Assembly: GCA_019915015.1 (NCBI GenBank)
Contig: JAHBBC010000012.1
Location: 620,001 to 684,000, forward strand
Length of the DNA stretch: 64,000 bases
Direction: 5' to 3'
Source of the DNA: Auriscalpium vulgare
Lineage: Eukaryota > Basidiomycota > Agaricomycetes > Russulales > Auriscalpiaceae
The number at the start of each line of letters is the position of its first letter. Within the stretch, counting starts at the first letter, position 1. Positions 33,288 to 44,993 of the stretch are shown here, piece after piece. The notes under the pieces were generated by a model, which had not been told where the DNA came from, made no database searches, and worked only from the letters and a program-made list of their open reading frames with translations. The position numbers and the translations under genes are program-made.

Positions 33288-33608
33288 TCAGTCCTGCCTG
33301 CCGAGCTCCGCCTGCGTGAGGTTGAGCACGAACGTGCCGGAGTAGTTCTTCGAGGGCTGGATGAGCTTGACGCCCTTCTTCGCGGCCGCTGGCTTGCCCG
33401 CGGCCTTGTGCGCGGCGGGCTGCTGCGCGGGTGTGAACGCGTTGGCGATGGACGCGAAGGGGCGCAGGGGGCGCGACGCGGGGAACGCGACGCGGGGGTG
33501 CGGCGGGGGCGCACGGGCCTGCCTGTCTGGGCGCGATGGTGCGAGCGGGGACGAGGCGAGGGGCGAGGAGACGAGGGGCCTGGAGGGGGCGGACACGGAC
33601 ACGGACAT
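33288..33608 (-). CDS. Hypothetical small basic protein
   Basis: Single open frame of 106 codons from an ATG at 33608. It is Pro/Ala/Ser-rich for the first about 75 residues, then Lys-rich, with a more ordered end (KLIQPSKNYSGTFVLNLTQAELG). A TATA-like ATATTTATAG lies about 85-90 bp upstream on the minus strand (33692-33701). The region is very GC-rich, so long frames arise by chance; the TATA box and the ordered C-terminus are the only support. No family recognised. Confidence 0.4.
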   Translation of the reverse strand: MSVSVSAPSRPLVSSPLASSPLAPSRPDRQARAPPPHPRVAFPASRPLRPFASIANAFTPAQQPAAHKAAGKPAAAKKGVKLIQPSKNYSGTFVLNLTQAELGRQD

Positions 33609-33701
33609 GGTTGCGGGGGGGACGGTCGAGGCTGTGGTGGATGCGGGGTGCGTGCGGGGGTTGGGGAAGGGGGTGATAGGCGGGCTGGGTGACTATAAAT
33701 A

Positions 33702-34840
33702 TGGGGAGAGATAAACGAGCGAGGATAAAGAGCGGTTGGGGACTCCGTGGCAACTGGCGCGTTGGGGTTGGGGTGATATCCCGCCTGCCGCTCGGCCCCA
33801 TTTTTCTCCGCATTTGGTCCCGTCCGGGCGTATCTCCGTCAGGGCCGACGTTTTCGTCCGTTCGGACTACCCACCGCCCTGTCCGAGCTCCAGCCAGACC
33901 ACCCTCTTCTCTCCTCCACCAGCATCGACGACGTCGACGTCCGAGCCATGGCTCTGCAGCACCCACCTCCCAACTCCCACCTCTGGCCAGCAATCCCTCC
34001 CACATCGCTGCCGCCCGGCGTATCCCAAACCCGCGCCTCCGACTGACGTTCTCGGCGGCCCGCCGCGGCCTCCCGTCTCAAAGGGCAGATCGACACGCCG
34101 GGGACGCATGAGCGGCAGCCAGTATCACCGTGCGGCGCAGCGACGGGATAGCCCGGTACGCAGCCTCCAGACGCCTGTCGCCTGCTTGATCCTGACCAGG
34201 ACTTGTCGATCGTGCCAGAGCGTCTCGGACGTCCGCTCTAAGGCCTAAGGCCTCTAGCTGGCGCATAGCATCGATCGAGCTACAGCTAGCCGTGCATATA
34301 AGTTGCCCGATGCTGCGGTCCGCCACGACGCTGCTCGCGCCTGCTCTCGGACTTTGGCTGGAGTGTTCCCGTCTCGTCCATGCGCGTGGCTCCGGCGCAC
34401 GGCTTCCGCCCTCAGCGGCGCCCGCGTCTAGCTGCACTCATGACGCTCGCCTGCCAATTTCGCGCCCGCACCCAACACAGCAAGACGACCACCAAAGTGC
34501 AGCGGTGTTTGCGATGTGCAGGGCTTGGCGCGCCATCTTATCTCGCTCTGTAAGCCTGCCCCTGTTCCTGCACGTCAACCCGATGTTAACATCTTACGCA
34601 CTTCGCACCAGAGGTTTCCGGCCCTCCGAGCGTAAGTCCCGAGCGCATATACCCCACCCACGTCACCCACGACGCCGACATGGATTTGCGCCCTCACACG
34701 ACGCGGACATGTGCATGGGCGCCGACTTCTGGAAGCGTCGGCGTTCGTCTGGCGCGGGGCTAGGCTATGTGCTATGTGATGTAACGGCGGCGGCCTGCGC
34801 TCCGCAGGCGTGTCCACATGCACGCGGACGCTTCAGCCCA
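33702..34840. other. GC-rich intergenic, no gene supported
   Basis: Open frames on both strands are low-complexity and lack domains. Confidence 0.4.
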
Positions 34841-34844
34841 CCCA

Positions 34845-35155
34845 CCTGCCAAATCGCGGCGCTCCAAACGCGATAGCAGCCCTGCCGAGTGCACCTCCAT
34901 CGCAGCACATCTGGAGCTGAAACGACGCATTGCCAATGTCCGAACGGAACATGACAATCAACTTGCCTTCGGGTTGCTGCTGCCCTTGCCCACCCAAATC
35001 GCGCGGTTCCCAAAACGATACCAGCGTGCGCACATGGATGCATCTCAGCGCCTCGCAGGGTAGGTTGAGCTGAAACAAATGCGCAGACTCGCAGGGCCGA
35101 TGCCGGAACGAAACACGACCATCAATTCGTCAGCTTCCAAGTGCTGCTGCCCTGC
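34845..35155. repeat. Degenerate tandem duplication, about 155 bp x 2
   Basis: The segment from CCCACCTGCCAAATCGCG (about 34845) to TTGCTGCTGCCCTTG (about 34990) recurs from CCCACCCAAATCGCGCGG to AAGTGCTGCTGCCCTG (about 35155). Shared internal runs include GAGCTGAAAC, CGGAACGAAACACGAC versus CGGAACATGACAATC, and ATCAA(T/C)T. Non-coding. Confidence 0.7.
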
Positions 35156-35472
35156 CATGGCCAACCTTCCGCCGCGCCCCTCAACGTCATGCAGTACGCA
35201 ACCCGCCGCCGCCGCCCTTTATCTCCTCTTCGGGTGCCCTACCCCGACCTTCGATTCATACCATCCACGGCTGATTCCCCCGTGCTTCGATTGCGGGGGT
35301 TATGGTGCCGCGTTTCCTTCAACCCGGGTTGGAAGGTACGCCGGGCCGGCGCGAGCCTCCGCAGCCTGCATTCTTACTACTCGGGTGGCGGAATGGTGAG
35401 TCTGATATATCAGAGGGCTCAGAGTATCTATCAGCTTACACATACGCTGTCTAGGACATGATATGATATAGC

Positions 35473-35710
35473 TGTTGTTCGGCCCCCGGCGCAGTGCTGC
35501 GCTCTGTATCACGCACGGCGTCCTCCCTGGTGCCTCTCACCCTGCCAGCGCTGCGGCCCTCGCTTCCCGAAGATGATTTACCTGCCTCATTAGTCCCTGA
35601 CGGGCTTGTATCGTATGGCAGCGCCACTGCGCCCATCAAGGCTCCCACTTTGCCTGCGGGCGACCCATGCATGCTTCTCTAGCTCGATCCTGTTGTTCGG
35701 CCCTGGCGCT
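35473..35710. repeat. Diverged extra copy of the 5' part of the direct repeat
   Basis: CTGTTGTTCGGCC...CTGACGGGCTTGTAT.TGGCAG at 35473-35630 resembles 35689-35845 and 37970-38100, making three relatives of this block. Confidence 0.55.
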
Positions 35711-36318
35711 GTACTGGGACGCGAGAACCCGCTCTCTCTCACTCTCTCGCTGCATCCGGGTCTGCATCGTACACGCCTAGCGCTGATCGAGACCATTTGC
35801 CTGCCTGAATAGTATCTGACGGGGCTTGTATGCTTGGCAGCTGCACATGCACTACGCCCGTCAGTGTCCCGGGCGTTCGACGGTCAACGTGCACCCGGAC
35901 TGACTCCGGACCGCCGCCTTCTCAGCAACGGGCATCGTTCCTTTGGTGGGAATCGCGTAGGGTCTTTCCTTTACCTGTCTGCCCGGGTACCGCGGCGATG
36001 CTATCCGGAGGTACTACTGTAGCAGTCGTAGCGTCCCTGTCGACTTATCTTTAATGTGAAATAATGTGAAATCTGATTTTTTCGCGACCATGACGCGCAG
36101 CAGCGTTCCGGACAATCGAACAAGCGAAAGACGCGACAGCGGTCGATTCGATTCGGATAAGTAGTAGATAAGTGAGCAGCAGCAGCCCTGTGGCGCGTAG
36201 GGGTACGACATCGCGACAAGGGAAGATGGGGATATGGACGAGGAGAAGCGTGTGCGTGTACGTGTGCGTGCGTGCGGCAAAAACATGTACTTACAGGCAA
36301 AGGGGTGTTTGTGTGGGT
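35711..36318. repeat. Direct repeat, left copy
   Basis: Starts GTACTGGGACGCGAGAACCC and is clearly similar to 37980-38556 over its whole length (TTTGCCTGCCTGAATAGTAT, CAATCGAACAAGCGAAAGAC, ACGACATCGCGACAAG). Together the two copies bracket the repeat-protein gene. Confidence 0.85.
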
Positions 36319-36362
36319 ATATGTAGTGCATCCGGATTCCGCTCCCCCTGTTCCATCCTCAC

Positions 36363-36371
36363 CTATATATT
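36363..36371 (+). promoter_or_regulatory. TATA box of the second repeat-protein gene
   Basis: CTATATATT about 45 bp before the ATG at 36408, in the same position as in the paralogue. Confidence 0.55.
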
Positions 36372-36407
36372 CCCGCTCTTCCATCGCGGATGTTCATCAT
36401 GTTCATC

Positions 36408-37971
36408 ATGGGCAACGTATCCTCACGCCAGGCCAAATCCTCCACTCGCCGGGCTCAGCGCCATCATACTCAACCGCGTAACGATGCACCCTCTCTGCTA
36501 TCAGAACATGCAGCACACTCACTGTGAATGAGTCGGTGAGCGATGCGGCTGAGGCGAACGACCAGTCTCGCCATCATCTCAAATATGTGGTGAGCTGCTA
36601 TGCCACTCGAAACATTAACACCATCCAATGTTTCTCCATCCGCGCCAGAAACATGAGACGAATCCAAACGCGACGGGCTCGGAGACCTCTTCCGCACCCT
36701 GCAGAGAAGCAGCAAGCGGCCGTAACACCGAGCATAGCGACCAGTGCTGTCATTCCAAAGCTATTTCCCCCCCTTCCGCTCCTGATCTTGTTCGTCTGGT
36801 CAAAGACCATGCAGACTTGACCGAAGTCGACCCCGCGACTCTCACAACGGCACTCTTCAATGCCATGGGTTACTCCATCCCTATCGACTCCGACGCTAAA
36901 TCCCCCCCACTCACCAAGTGCGTGATCTACATGGAGTACATCGAGGACAAGGCACGCGGCAACTCCAGCCGCACCCACCCAGCAGCGTCTTTGAGCGAGG
37001 CTGCGCAGTCTTTTTCCTCGCGGCTAGCCTCGGTTACGCCTCACAAATCACCCGATCTGCTTACAACAGCACTCTTTAATGCAATGGGCTACTCCAATGT
37101 TGATGCCGGCGACTCTTGCGCCAAGTTCCATCCGCCCACCGAGTTCGTCGTCTACCTCGAATTTATAGAGGATAAGGCTCGAGGCAACTCCAATCGCACT
37201 CACCCAGCCGCGTCTCTGTACGAGGCGGCGCACAACTTCTTTTCGCGGGCCGCCCTCCCTCCCGCGTTCACGCCGTCCTTTCCACGCAATCTGGTTACTC
37301 CAGTCTTCTCAGATCCAGTGAGGATCCCTGTATCCATGGGGCGTAATTTGTGGCTTATGCCTCAAGAAATTCTCGCCGAACTCCTGTTCCACTCTCTGGG
37401 TCTCAAGGGTTTCGGCCCGTGCCCATCGGCAGAATTCGTCGTCTTCCTCGAGTACGTCGCTGCACAAATCATGGGTTCTACAATCACATGGTCGGGAGTA
37501 GACAAGTGCCTGGTCGGTGCCGCGTACCGGTTTTTGTTCAGGAGGGCCTCCACTGTATCAACGAAGCTACCGCCCCGCTCTCCAGCAATGGACTCGGAGG
37601 GAAGGGCGCGGCGTGCCGACAGCTCACTCTTGTATCTGTTGGACAGGTATCCCGACCTCCGGAATGCGCACTCTGACACTTTGTCACATGCGCTATACCA
37701 TTGCATAGGCCTGGAGACGGACCCGAGCCAATTGGCCCCTGATCCTGCGAGTGTCATTCATGCGGAGTTCTTGGATGATCAGCTACACTACAACCCCAAT
37801 CGTGCAGTTCCATGCAAGACCCTGGTGGACGCTGCGTACAGTCATTTGAGAAGACGCAGTTTGAGATTTCGTTTAACCTCACCTGCGTCCTACGAGGCTG
37901 CCCGGCGGAGAGTGGAAAGCGATCACGGCGAGCCTGCCACCTTACTTTACCGAGGTTGTGCCAGTGATTGA
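36408..37971 (+). CDS. Tandem-repeat protein, four repeats, possible N-myristoylated start
   Basis: The main frame 36628-37971 is open for 447 codons. It contains four diverged copies of an unnamed unit of about 85-100 residues: an ALFNAMGY-type helix, a PPTEFVVYLEFIEDKA segment, and a SLxEAAxxFxSR helix, with the fourth reading TLSHALYHCIGLE..AEFLDDQLHYNPNRAV..LVDAAYSHLRRRSL. The first two units are most alike and recently duplicated; the last two are older. Upstream, the ATG at 36408 starts MGNVSSRQ, a consensus N-myristoylation sequence, shared in kind with the paralogue at 20482. The join between 36408 and 36628 is not resolved (frames differ, donor candidates near 36530-36590, acceptor CCAG at about 36649). 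No Pfam family is recognised. A membrane-tethered helical scaffold is one inference. Confidence 0.6.
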
Positions 37972-37979
37972 CGCATCAT

Positions 37980-38556
37980 GTACTGGGACGTGAGAACCCG
38001 CTCTCTCTCTCTCGCTGCATCAGGGTCTGCATCTTACACGCCTAGAGCTGATCATTTGCCTGCCTGAATAGTATCCGACGGGGCTTGTATGTTTGGCAGC
38101 TGCACAGGCACTACGCTCGTCAGTGTTCCGGGCGTTCAACGGTCAACGTACACCCGGACTGCCGCCTTCTCAGCAGCAACGGGCAACGGCATCGGCATCG
38201 TTCCTCGGTGGAAATCGCGGAGGGTATTTTCTTTATGTCTGCCGGCCGCGGTGATGCCATCCGATGATCCGGAGGTACTAGCAGTCGTAAGTATAGCAGC
38301 GTCCCTGGACCTTGTCGACTTATCTGTATCTTTTTTCGCGATCACGGCGTGCGCATGATAAGCAGCGTTCCCGACAATCGAACAAGCGAAAGACGCGACA
38401 GCGTTCGATTCGGATAAGTAGATAAGTGAGCAGCGGCGCGTAGGGCTACGACATCGCGACAAGAGAAGATGGGAGTGTGGACGAAGGCGGGGTGAGGCGG
38501 GGATGTGTCGTGCAGCGAAAATACGTATGTACAGACAAAGGGTGGGTGTGTGCGTG
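37980..38556. repeat. Direct repeat, right copy
   Basis: Begins about 9 bp after the stop of the repeat-protein gene and matches 35711-36318. The copies are diverged by substitutions and small indels. No TG..CA ends or target duplication were found, so a truncated tandem duplication of promoter plus gene is favoured over LTRs. Confidence 0.85.
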
Positions 38557-39024
38557 CGCGGGGCCGTGGCGCACTTGGGCGACGTGCGACACGGGGTGGG
38601 CGTGCGTGCGTGCGCGGGGATGCGATGTGAGTATCGAAGGGAATAGGACGACGATGTGAATGTGTATGTGTGTGTGGATAAACGGAAGGGTCGTGCCCGG
38701 GGGTATCGGGCGCACGACTCGATGACATACCCGTGTGACGCGCCGCCTGCCTTGCTTCCACGCACGGCGCCTGCGAAACGAACGACGGACCCTGTATGCG
38801 CGTGCGTGCGCGCTGCGACGCTCTTCACCTTCCTACCGTGGTGGCACCGGGCTGCGCGGTGGGCAGATGCGCGGGGGATGGATGCCGGGATATAACGAGG
38901 GACGCAGCGCTATCGATGCGATGCGAGGCGCGATGGGATGTCCGATGGCGAAATGTGTGACCAATAGATGGATGCTGCTGCCGCTGCGCCGAGTCAGACC
39001 AGCTCAGCGGCAGCGGGGCGGCGC
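38557..39024. other. Intergenic, GT-rich
   Basis: Includes GTGCGTGCG-type simple sequence (38540-38660, 38795-38815). No gene recognised. Confidence 0.45.
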
Positions 39025-39549
39025 CTATTGCACGTCGACGAGCAAGCTGCGCTCGAGGATGAACTTGCCCTCCTTGTACTTCTGCTGCGGATCGTACGCC
39101 TTGTCCTGCGCGCCACGTGAGCAGCATTTCGCATCAGCAGGCGCACGGGTGCACGTACGTATTTCCAGCCGAGGATGACGCCACATTTGCAGCAGTAGAT
39201 GTCGCGCACGGTGTGGTTGCCTGTGGTCATCTGGCGGTCACTCGGTTCACCTTCAATTACGTTGACGCTGCAGCGTGCATGGGGCACCGTGTCAGCGCCG
39301 CATCGGCCATAGCGTGCGTAACGGGAAAGGGTAACATGCTTGCTTACACGTCGTCGAAGAGGTATGCGCGGCCGTGCTGGCCGTTGAACGCCTGGCAGGG
39401 CGGTCGGGGGTGAGTGGCATGCAGACGGGGGAGCCGACGGACACACGCACCCTGGAGACCATCGAGTGTATTGTCGCGAGATGCGTGCGGCAGTTCGAGC
39501 ACCCGTACACCCGGGCACCCGCGAGGTAGCGGCGATAGCTCATGCCCAT
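39025..39549 (-). CDS. Yippee-like zinc-binding protein
   Basis: Four exons (39451-39549, 39348-39391, 39159-39267, 39025-39105) join in frame to 110 residues, the normal Yippee length. Family hallmarks: [13 protein letters not shown] (first C-x2-C), [50 protein letters not shown] (second C-x2-C) and [18 protein letters not shown]. The four Cys residues coordinate one zinc. Yippee proteins are highly conserved small proteins; in fungi the Moh1/Yippee class is linked to stationary phase and to the CTLH/GID ligase neighbourhood. Complete and intact. Confidence 0.95.
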
Positions 39550-40339
39550 CGTCGTCGTCGATAGTCGTTGTGCACTGGAGGCGGGCGCGTGAGCAGCGAC
39601 TGCGACGGAGTCCCTTTGTCGCGGGGCGATGGGAGTGGATGCTGGCTGTTATATAGGCGATGGTGATAAGCCAGTCGGGGCACAAGATGAGAGTCAGGAG
39701 CAAGGAGATGAGCTGAGTGTGTCGGCAATCCAGCCGGCACATGACTTTTGCCTCCACGCCGGTCTCGCCCTCAGGCTTCCTGCTCTCAACACCTCAGAGT
39801 CACTCAGCGACATATCTCCCATGGTCATGCTCTCGTCGCGCAATCTCTTACATCAGAACGTCTGACTGCGATCCGCTGGAAAGTCCTGCGTCACCATCTG
39901 CCTGTTTATCCGGGGCGTTATCGCCCGCTCTAACGCCATCTACCGCAAGAGGGCCCGATTTATTTTCCTGCGGAATACTACGGCGATGCTCACGCAGCGA
40001 ACTCCTCGGGACCGCGATGACTGTCTATCGATATCACTGCGCACCGAATATCCTGTGCACTGCCGACTGCGTAAGACATTGTGACGTACGTCTCCGCGGC
40101 GGCATCCCGATGATCGAGGCCTTGTTTCCTGTGGCCATCTCCTTGTCGGCCGAGGCAGCGCTGTATAGTTGGGATGCGGCACCTTTTGGTTTCGGAACAC
40201 TGATCCGACAACTTACCGCCTGGAAACCGAATTATTTTCACTCGCAAGTGTAGTTGGGATGGTGAGGCGGAGACTGACGACTGACGACTGAGCAGCGTGG
40301 TGAACGCCTCCTCACTTAGTCACACAGAGCGAGAGAAGA
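39550..40339. other. Intergenic, no gene seen
   Basis: A 178-codon open frame at 39717-40253 (plus) lacks domain features and has uneven composition. It is not called. Confidence 0.4.
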
Positions 40340-41868
40340 TCATTTTCTAGATGCAAGCTTCACCTTGTCCAAGTCTAAGAGGTCGCACCGGCAGTCTACT
40401 GGGCAGCTGAAGTCAGCCGTTATGAGGACGTCGACGCCCCGAAAGACTGACATACATCGCGCTACAGACACAGGCCACGCATGTTTTGAAAGCACACTCA
40501 CTATAAAGTACTTCGTAGCCGGAATACTCAGTCTAAATAGTCCAAGGGCTTTATTCAAACAGCCAGTCCGGAATGTTGCTTCATCGACATTGAATAAGCT
40601 CTCCGGCGGCCTCGGCGCATCCATGTCCGTAAGCCGCGAAATATGCACCTGCAGCGGGATATTGTTGTGACTCGTCGACTGCTGCATCGCTCCCGACTGC
40701 ACAAACGACGTCGCCATCCGGCGCATTGCCACGCGCAGGATGATCATATAGAACGAAATCGAAATGATCGGAGGGGGCTGCATCGTGAAAGTGGTTAGCG
40801 CGCACGGTCAGGGAAAGTGTATAAAAGGAGCAGATTGACGCACGATGTCCACGAAAATGAAGCGGGTGCTCGCATCGGTCACGAAGCTGATGATCATAGG
40901 CAGCAGCGTGATGAAGTAGAGCACGCCCGCGTCCAGGACGATGATAACCACCGGCAAGAGGGATAAGCGCGACTGCCCGCGCCCAAGCTTGCGGACTGGC
41001 GCGTTCATCTGCCATATGCGATACGCAAGGGTTACTAGAGTAGCGCGGGGCGCAGTGTTATGAGGACAGCTGGTTCAGTGAGTGAGGTTGGGCGTACGCA
41101 CAGGTGCATATACCGTTCGTAACGAGTGTGATTGCATAGTAGGCGGTGACCCAGTGCGCTGCGGTTCCAAGAGCAAATCCTAAACCCTTGATAGAGACAC
41201 GCGACACGGTGGATAAGGACCCCACAGTGCTGACTAGAGATGCAGAGTGGGTCGGAGGCTTTGACATGCAGCGGACGGGATTACGTACCGCAGAGACCAA
41301 GATAGAGTACACTTTGAAAGGCCAGAATGATCTTGGATCGCCACACAACGTAGCAGCGGTATATCTGCGCAGCCAAGATTATATGAGCACAAGCACTCGC
41401 GTGCATGCGACGACGCACCAGAACACCGTCCGCGAGGAGCGTTTGCATAGCATATACAGCCGATTTAAACACAAATGAGGGCTCTGCGATGTCGTTGAAC
41501 CACGCCGATGGTCCGCCTCCTGGGAAGTCTCTTTGATGTATCAGTCCTTGGATGAGGCGTTGGAAGTTGATGCTGACGTGCTGCCACCGTTTACACATGA
41601 GTATGGCCCAGCTGCAAGTAAAAATATGTAGGCTCACGACGGTGCTGAAGATGAAGAGGAGGGTTGCAACGACCACCATGGGCCGATTTATGCGACCAGA
41701 TTGCTCTCGGTAGAATAGCACCCACATCGTCACGCCATACATGAAGACAGAAAATCCTGAACATGAAGCAGGTCAGCTCGCGGTGGATGATCGACGATTC
41801 TGCTCACCATACAGGACACCCTCCACAGCACACGCAACGATGGACGCCTTGTCGAATGAGAGACCCAT
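40340..41868 (-). CDS. Seven-transmembrane protein of an Agaricomycete-expanded family
   Basis: Exons 41808-41868, 41419-41756, 41289-41364, 41114-41233, 40844-41034 and 40340-40777 join in frame to 407 residues. Hydrophobic segments follow the pattern of the large basidiomycete 7TM family of unknown function: VFMYGVTMWVLFY, MVVVATLLFIFSTVVSLHIF, FVFKSAVYAMQTLLADGVLIYRCYVVW (the YRCYVVW motif is diagnostic), IILAFQSVLYLGL, WVTAYYAITLVTN followed by AYRIW, LLPVVIIVLDAGVLYFITLLPMIISF, and PPPIISISFYMIILRVAM, then a hydrophilic tail. The topology resembles a GPCR, but no ligand or coupling is known. The exact C-terminal end is the least sure part, since a GTGAGT lies in the last exon near 40499. 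Confidence 0.8.
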
Positions 41869-42610
41869 CCCAATCGTATACTGCAAGCCCAGGAGAAGAC
41901 TTAGCTATTCACACTAATGGTGTCCTATCTGAATATCAACCAAACCAAGCGGCGGCTGTTGGTTGGCAGACGCACATAGCAGTGCGGAGAGTCGCATGCG
42001 CGACGAATCGACCAGCCATACTTAAGTGCATGTTCTATTCAGTGATCACACGCTAGACAGAAACGATGGGGGTCGCGGGAAGCGACAGTGACCACGCAGA
42101 CAGTCTTCGAGCGCTTATCTGCTCTGGCTTGACAGCAGGCCGGAACGGACAGCTCCTGGCGATGTACTTGTCAGGCGTGTGGCCCTAATCTGTGCTGCGT
42201 GTACGCAGAACGCTGATGAAGGTGATTGTGAGCACCACAAAGGACTAGCAGGTTGCAAGCTAAGAAGCGATGGAAGGCCACGAAGAGCGATGGAACTGCA
42301 CATACGCCAAGGTGTCATGATTGCTGTCAAAGGCAGAAGAAAAGACATGTGGTGATCATGCGAAACGAAGACAGTGTGGAGTGGGAGACAGGCTTGTCGT
42401 GTGTGCAGTATCCAGGCCGATGTCTGAAATGCCTGACCTGACCTGCCCCGAGGTAGACATCCAGATCCATTGGTTTCGCTTCGCACAGGCCTCCTCCGCA
42501 TGTTAACGTCGCGACACTTGTTCGGCCGATATTGCATAGGCACGAATGAGGTCTTCTGCGACGTCGTGGTGCTAATTGAATGTCGCAATCAGCCAGAGCT
42601 AGCTCGCCGC
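41869..42610. other. Intergenic, no gene seen
   Basis: Open frames here have no recognisable content. Confidence 0.4.
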
Positions 42611-44688
42611 TCAAGCTCCGACGGCGGCCCGCGGTGAGGCTTCGGGTATTGGAGGATGCGGGTTTGCGGGAGGCGCGCCGATAGGCAACGGGCTCCGCGT
42701 CCAGTCTGGAATCACATTTGGCGTGGCGTGGTGCGTCAGGTCTATGTTGAAGTTCGCGCTGTCGTCCGGATCTTGCTGAGCCTCGGCTTCGTCCCACTTC
42801 TCCCTCGGTACTTCTGCACCGCCGGTCTTCAGCGACCTGTACGAAGAACGCGTGATCAGACGCCTAGCCGAACATAATGAACGGATGTATACGCACCCGG
42901 CTAGCGACCCACCAACCCATGCCATGGCGGCAGGCGTGAATGCGGGGGCTTTGCCTGCGTTTGCACTTCCCCGAGCACCGGTTGGTTGTGCGGGCGGCGA
43001 AGGATTGTTCAGGATGGCAAAGTGGGGCACAAGCGGGCGAAGAACGGCATAACGGTCGTAAGCCGGAGGGCGTGGGCGATCGGGGCGCATGGGTGGGCGT
43101 GCTGCGGAGGAAGGCGAGGACGCGATGGCGCGCAGGAGCTCCGCGTGCAGACGAGGGATAAATCCTGGAAGCATAGCCGTCCCCCCGATCACAAGAATGG
43201 AAGAGGCCAATGTCTTTCGGAGATCGACAGGAACCTGACAAGAAGGACAGTTTTTTAGCCGTTTTGTTGGAACAAAAAATTCGGATCCCTTACCTTCAGC
43301 AAGGAGTCTAACACCGTCTCCGCCACACTGCTCTCATCAACGTCGCCCCCTTCGAACAGGACTTCTGCCGCTCGCTCACGAATCCAGCCTGGGATGATCA
43401 GAGTGCCCTTCCCCGTGCCTGCTTGCTGGGCAACCGGCGGCACGACTTTGATGTGCAAGTCCGTCGCTGTCGAATGCCGAGTGTACATGCTTGCAAGTGC
43501 CTGCAGATGCCCCTCGCCGCGAGTTGGCCGCTCAGGAGCAATCTGGGATCGCGAGACGATGGAGAACCCGGAAGAAGCGGGCTGGGACTCGACATTGCTT
43601 TCGAGGTCAGCTGATACTCTGGAGAAGTCGGATTCTGAGGGCGCTGTGTCGCTGGGAGGCAGGTCGATCTCCATTGAATCATCGCCACCAGAAGGTGACA
43701 TGACACGCATATCAGAGGATGGATCGAGTGGTTCCCCGACAAATGAACAACGTGTCTTGATCTCTTCTAGAACGGCTTCTGTTAAGACCTCCTGCGGTAC
43801 GCGCATTGAACGTGTTGCCACAGGTATGTTAGCAGCAGCGCTCAGAGATGAGGGCGGCGGGAGGTATGTTCCAAAGAGCAAAAGCAGAGCGCAAAGATGG
43901 GCTGTGAAGCGCGCCCCTGCCAACGGCGTGGTTCTCAGTTGAGGGTAGAGGGGTCTGGACGCGAATATCTGCCATTAAATACATGAATATCGTCTGTAAG
44001 CATGGATATCATTAAACGCACCGGAAGGACCGTCGACTCGAGGTTCCCGCAGTCCAATACTAGGCCAGTTATGCGGCCCACTGACAGTAGCGCGAGCAAA
44101 TGACTTGACGCGAACGAAATCGACGGCGCCTGGATGTACGATAAGCCACATGTATTTATTTCAAGAGATCTATGCTTCACCTGCAGATTTCCAAAAAGGA
44201 TCTTAGCAAGCATTTCCTTCACATACAATGGTAGTAGCGGGTGCTCGACGATGATGACCTTCCTCGACTTAGGATCAGTCAAGAGAGAGCTTGGTATTCA
44301 CAATCAGCATCACAGAAAAGATCTCGATGTTGAGAGGAGGACGCACTCACTCGTGAAAGACGTCTCTGAGGTATGCCTGCAAACGCGCTTCAAGGACGCG
44401 ATCCTCCTCGTCGCGCTCCGTCGCCTCTGCTGCTCTCCGTAAGCCCCACAGCGAGCCTACAGAAAAGACATCTCGAGGGCGTCCTTCCCCACTGAATCCG
44501 ACTTTCCAAACGCGTGAACCAGGATCAATGACGACGCGATCCTCCGTGCCATAAAGAGAGTGTCGCCTTGTTGTCTGGTAATGGGGAGATGCCTGGACGA
44601 CATGCGCATTGGCTGCCCGAGACGTTGCAGGTGTTGCTGCGACAGATGCAGCGTGAGATGGTTTCCGGGGTGTAGCAGGAACAGACAT
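42611..44688 (-). CDS. ARP10: Actin-related protein Arp10 (dynactin pointed-end type)
   Basis: Six exons (44351-44688, 44181-44289, 44022-44129, 43294-43968, 42897-43234, 42611-42836) join in frame to 597 residues. Actin-fold landmarks: DPGSRVWKVGFSGEGRPRDVF (phosphate 1 region), DPKSRKVIIVEHPLLP, GRITGLVLDCGNLESTVLP (phosphate 2, with Cys-Gly where actin has Ile-Gly), SSILVIGGTAMLPGF (adenosine region) and AWVGGSLAG. The divergence from actin, the N-terminal Ser/Thr/Ala-rich extension (PATPRKPSHAASV) and the long acidic insert (SGGDDSMEIDLPPSDTAPS) fit fungal Arp10 of the dynactin complex, which supports dynein-driven transport. Arp10 rather than Arp4-9 is a judgement from the motif variants. 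Confidence 0.8.
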
Positions 44689-44993
44689 GGGTTACACTCC
44701 AGAGGAAGTGGGAGTCGGGGCGACTGTCCGAAGCGCTGGAGGCGCGGTCGTCACGCTGTCACACGGCGTCCGCCACCTTGTTCCAGTCCTCCATCTTGTC
44801 TGGCCGCAACTTCCGTCTTTTGGCGTCGCGATATTCTCATCTCGCCACGACACATCGCGACGTGCAAGAGACCTAGGACGGAATCTCTACGACATCTGCG
44901 CGTACGACAATAGCAAGACCAACTGTCGCACTCGCAGCAGTGATCAGCTCGCGTCTCGAGCCATCCGTTTCAACGCCTCCGCTAGCCGTCCCG

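Noticed and set aside
34500..34620. Possible F-box fragment (MCRAWRAILSRSVSLPLFLHV)
   Set aside because: Short resemblance only, no Leu/Pro start of an F-box, no paralogue, in low-complexity GC-rich DNA.
35711..38556. LTR retrotransposon reading of the direct repeats
   Set aside because: No TG..CA ends, no TSD, no primer-binding site, and the interior encodes the repeat protein, not Gag/Pol.
38540..38820. GTGCGTGCG-rich stretches as a structured or regulatory array
   Set aside because: Plain simple-sequence DNA without regular units long enough to call a satellite.
39717..40253. 178-codon plus-strand frame
   Set aside because: No recognisable domain, no clear start context and uneven composition.
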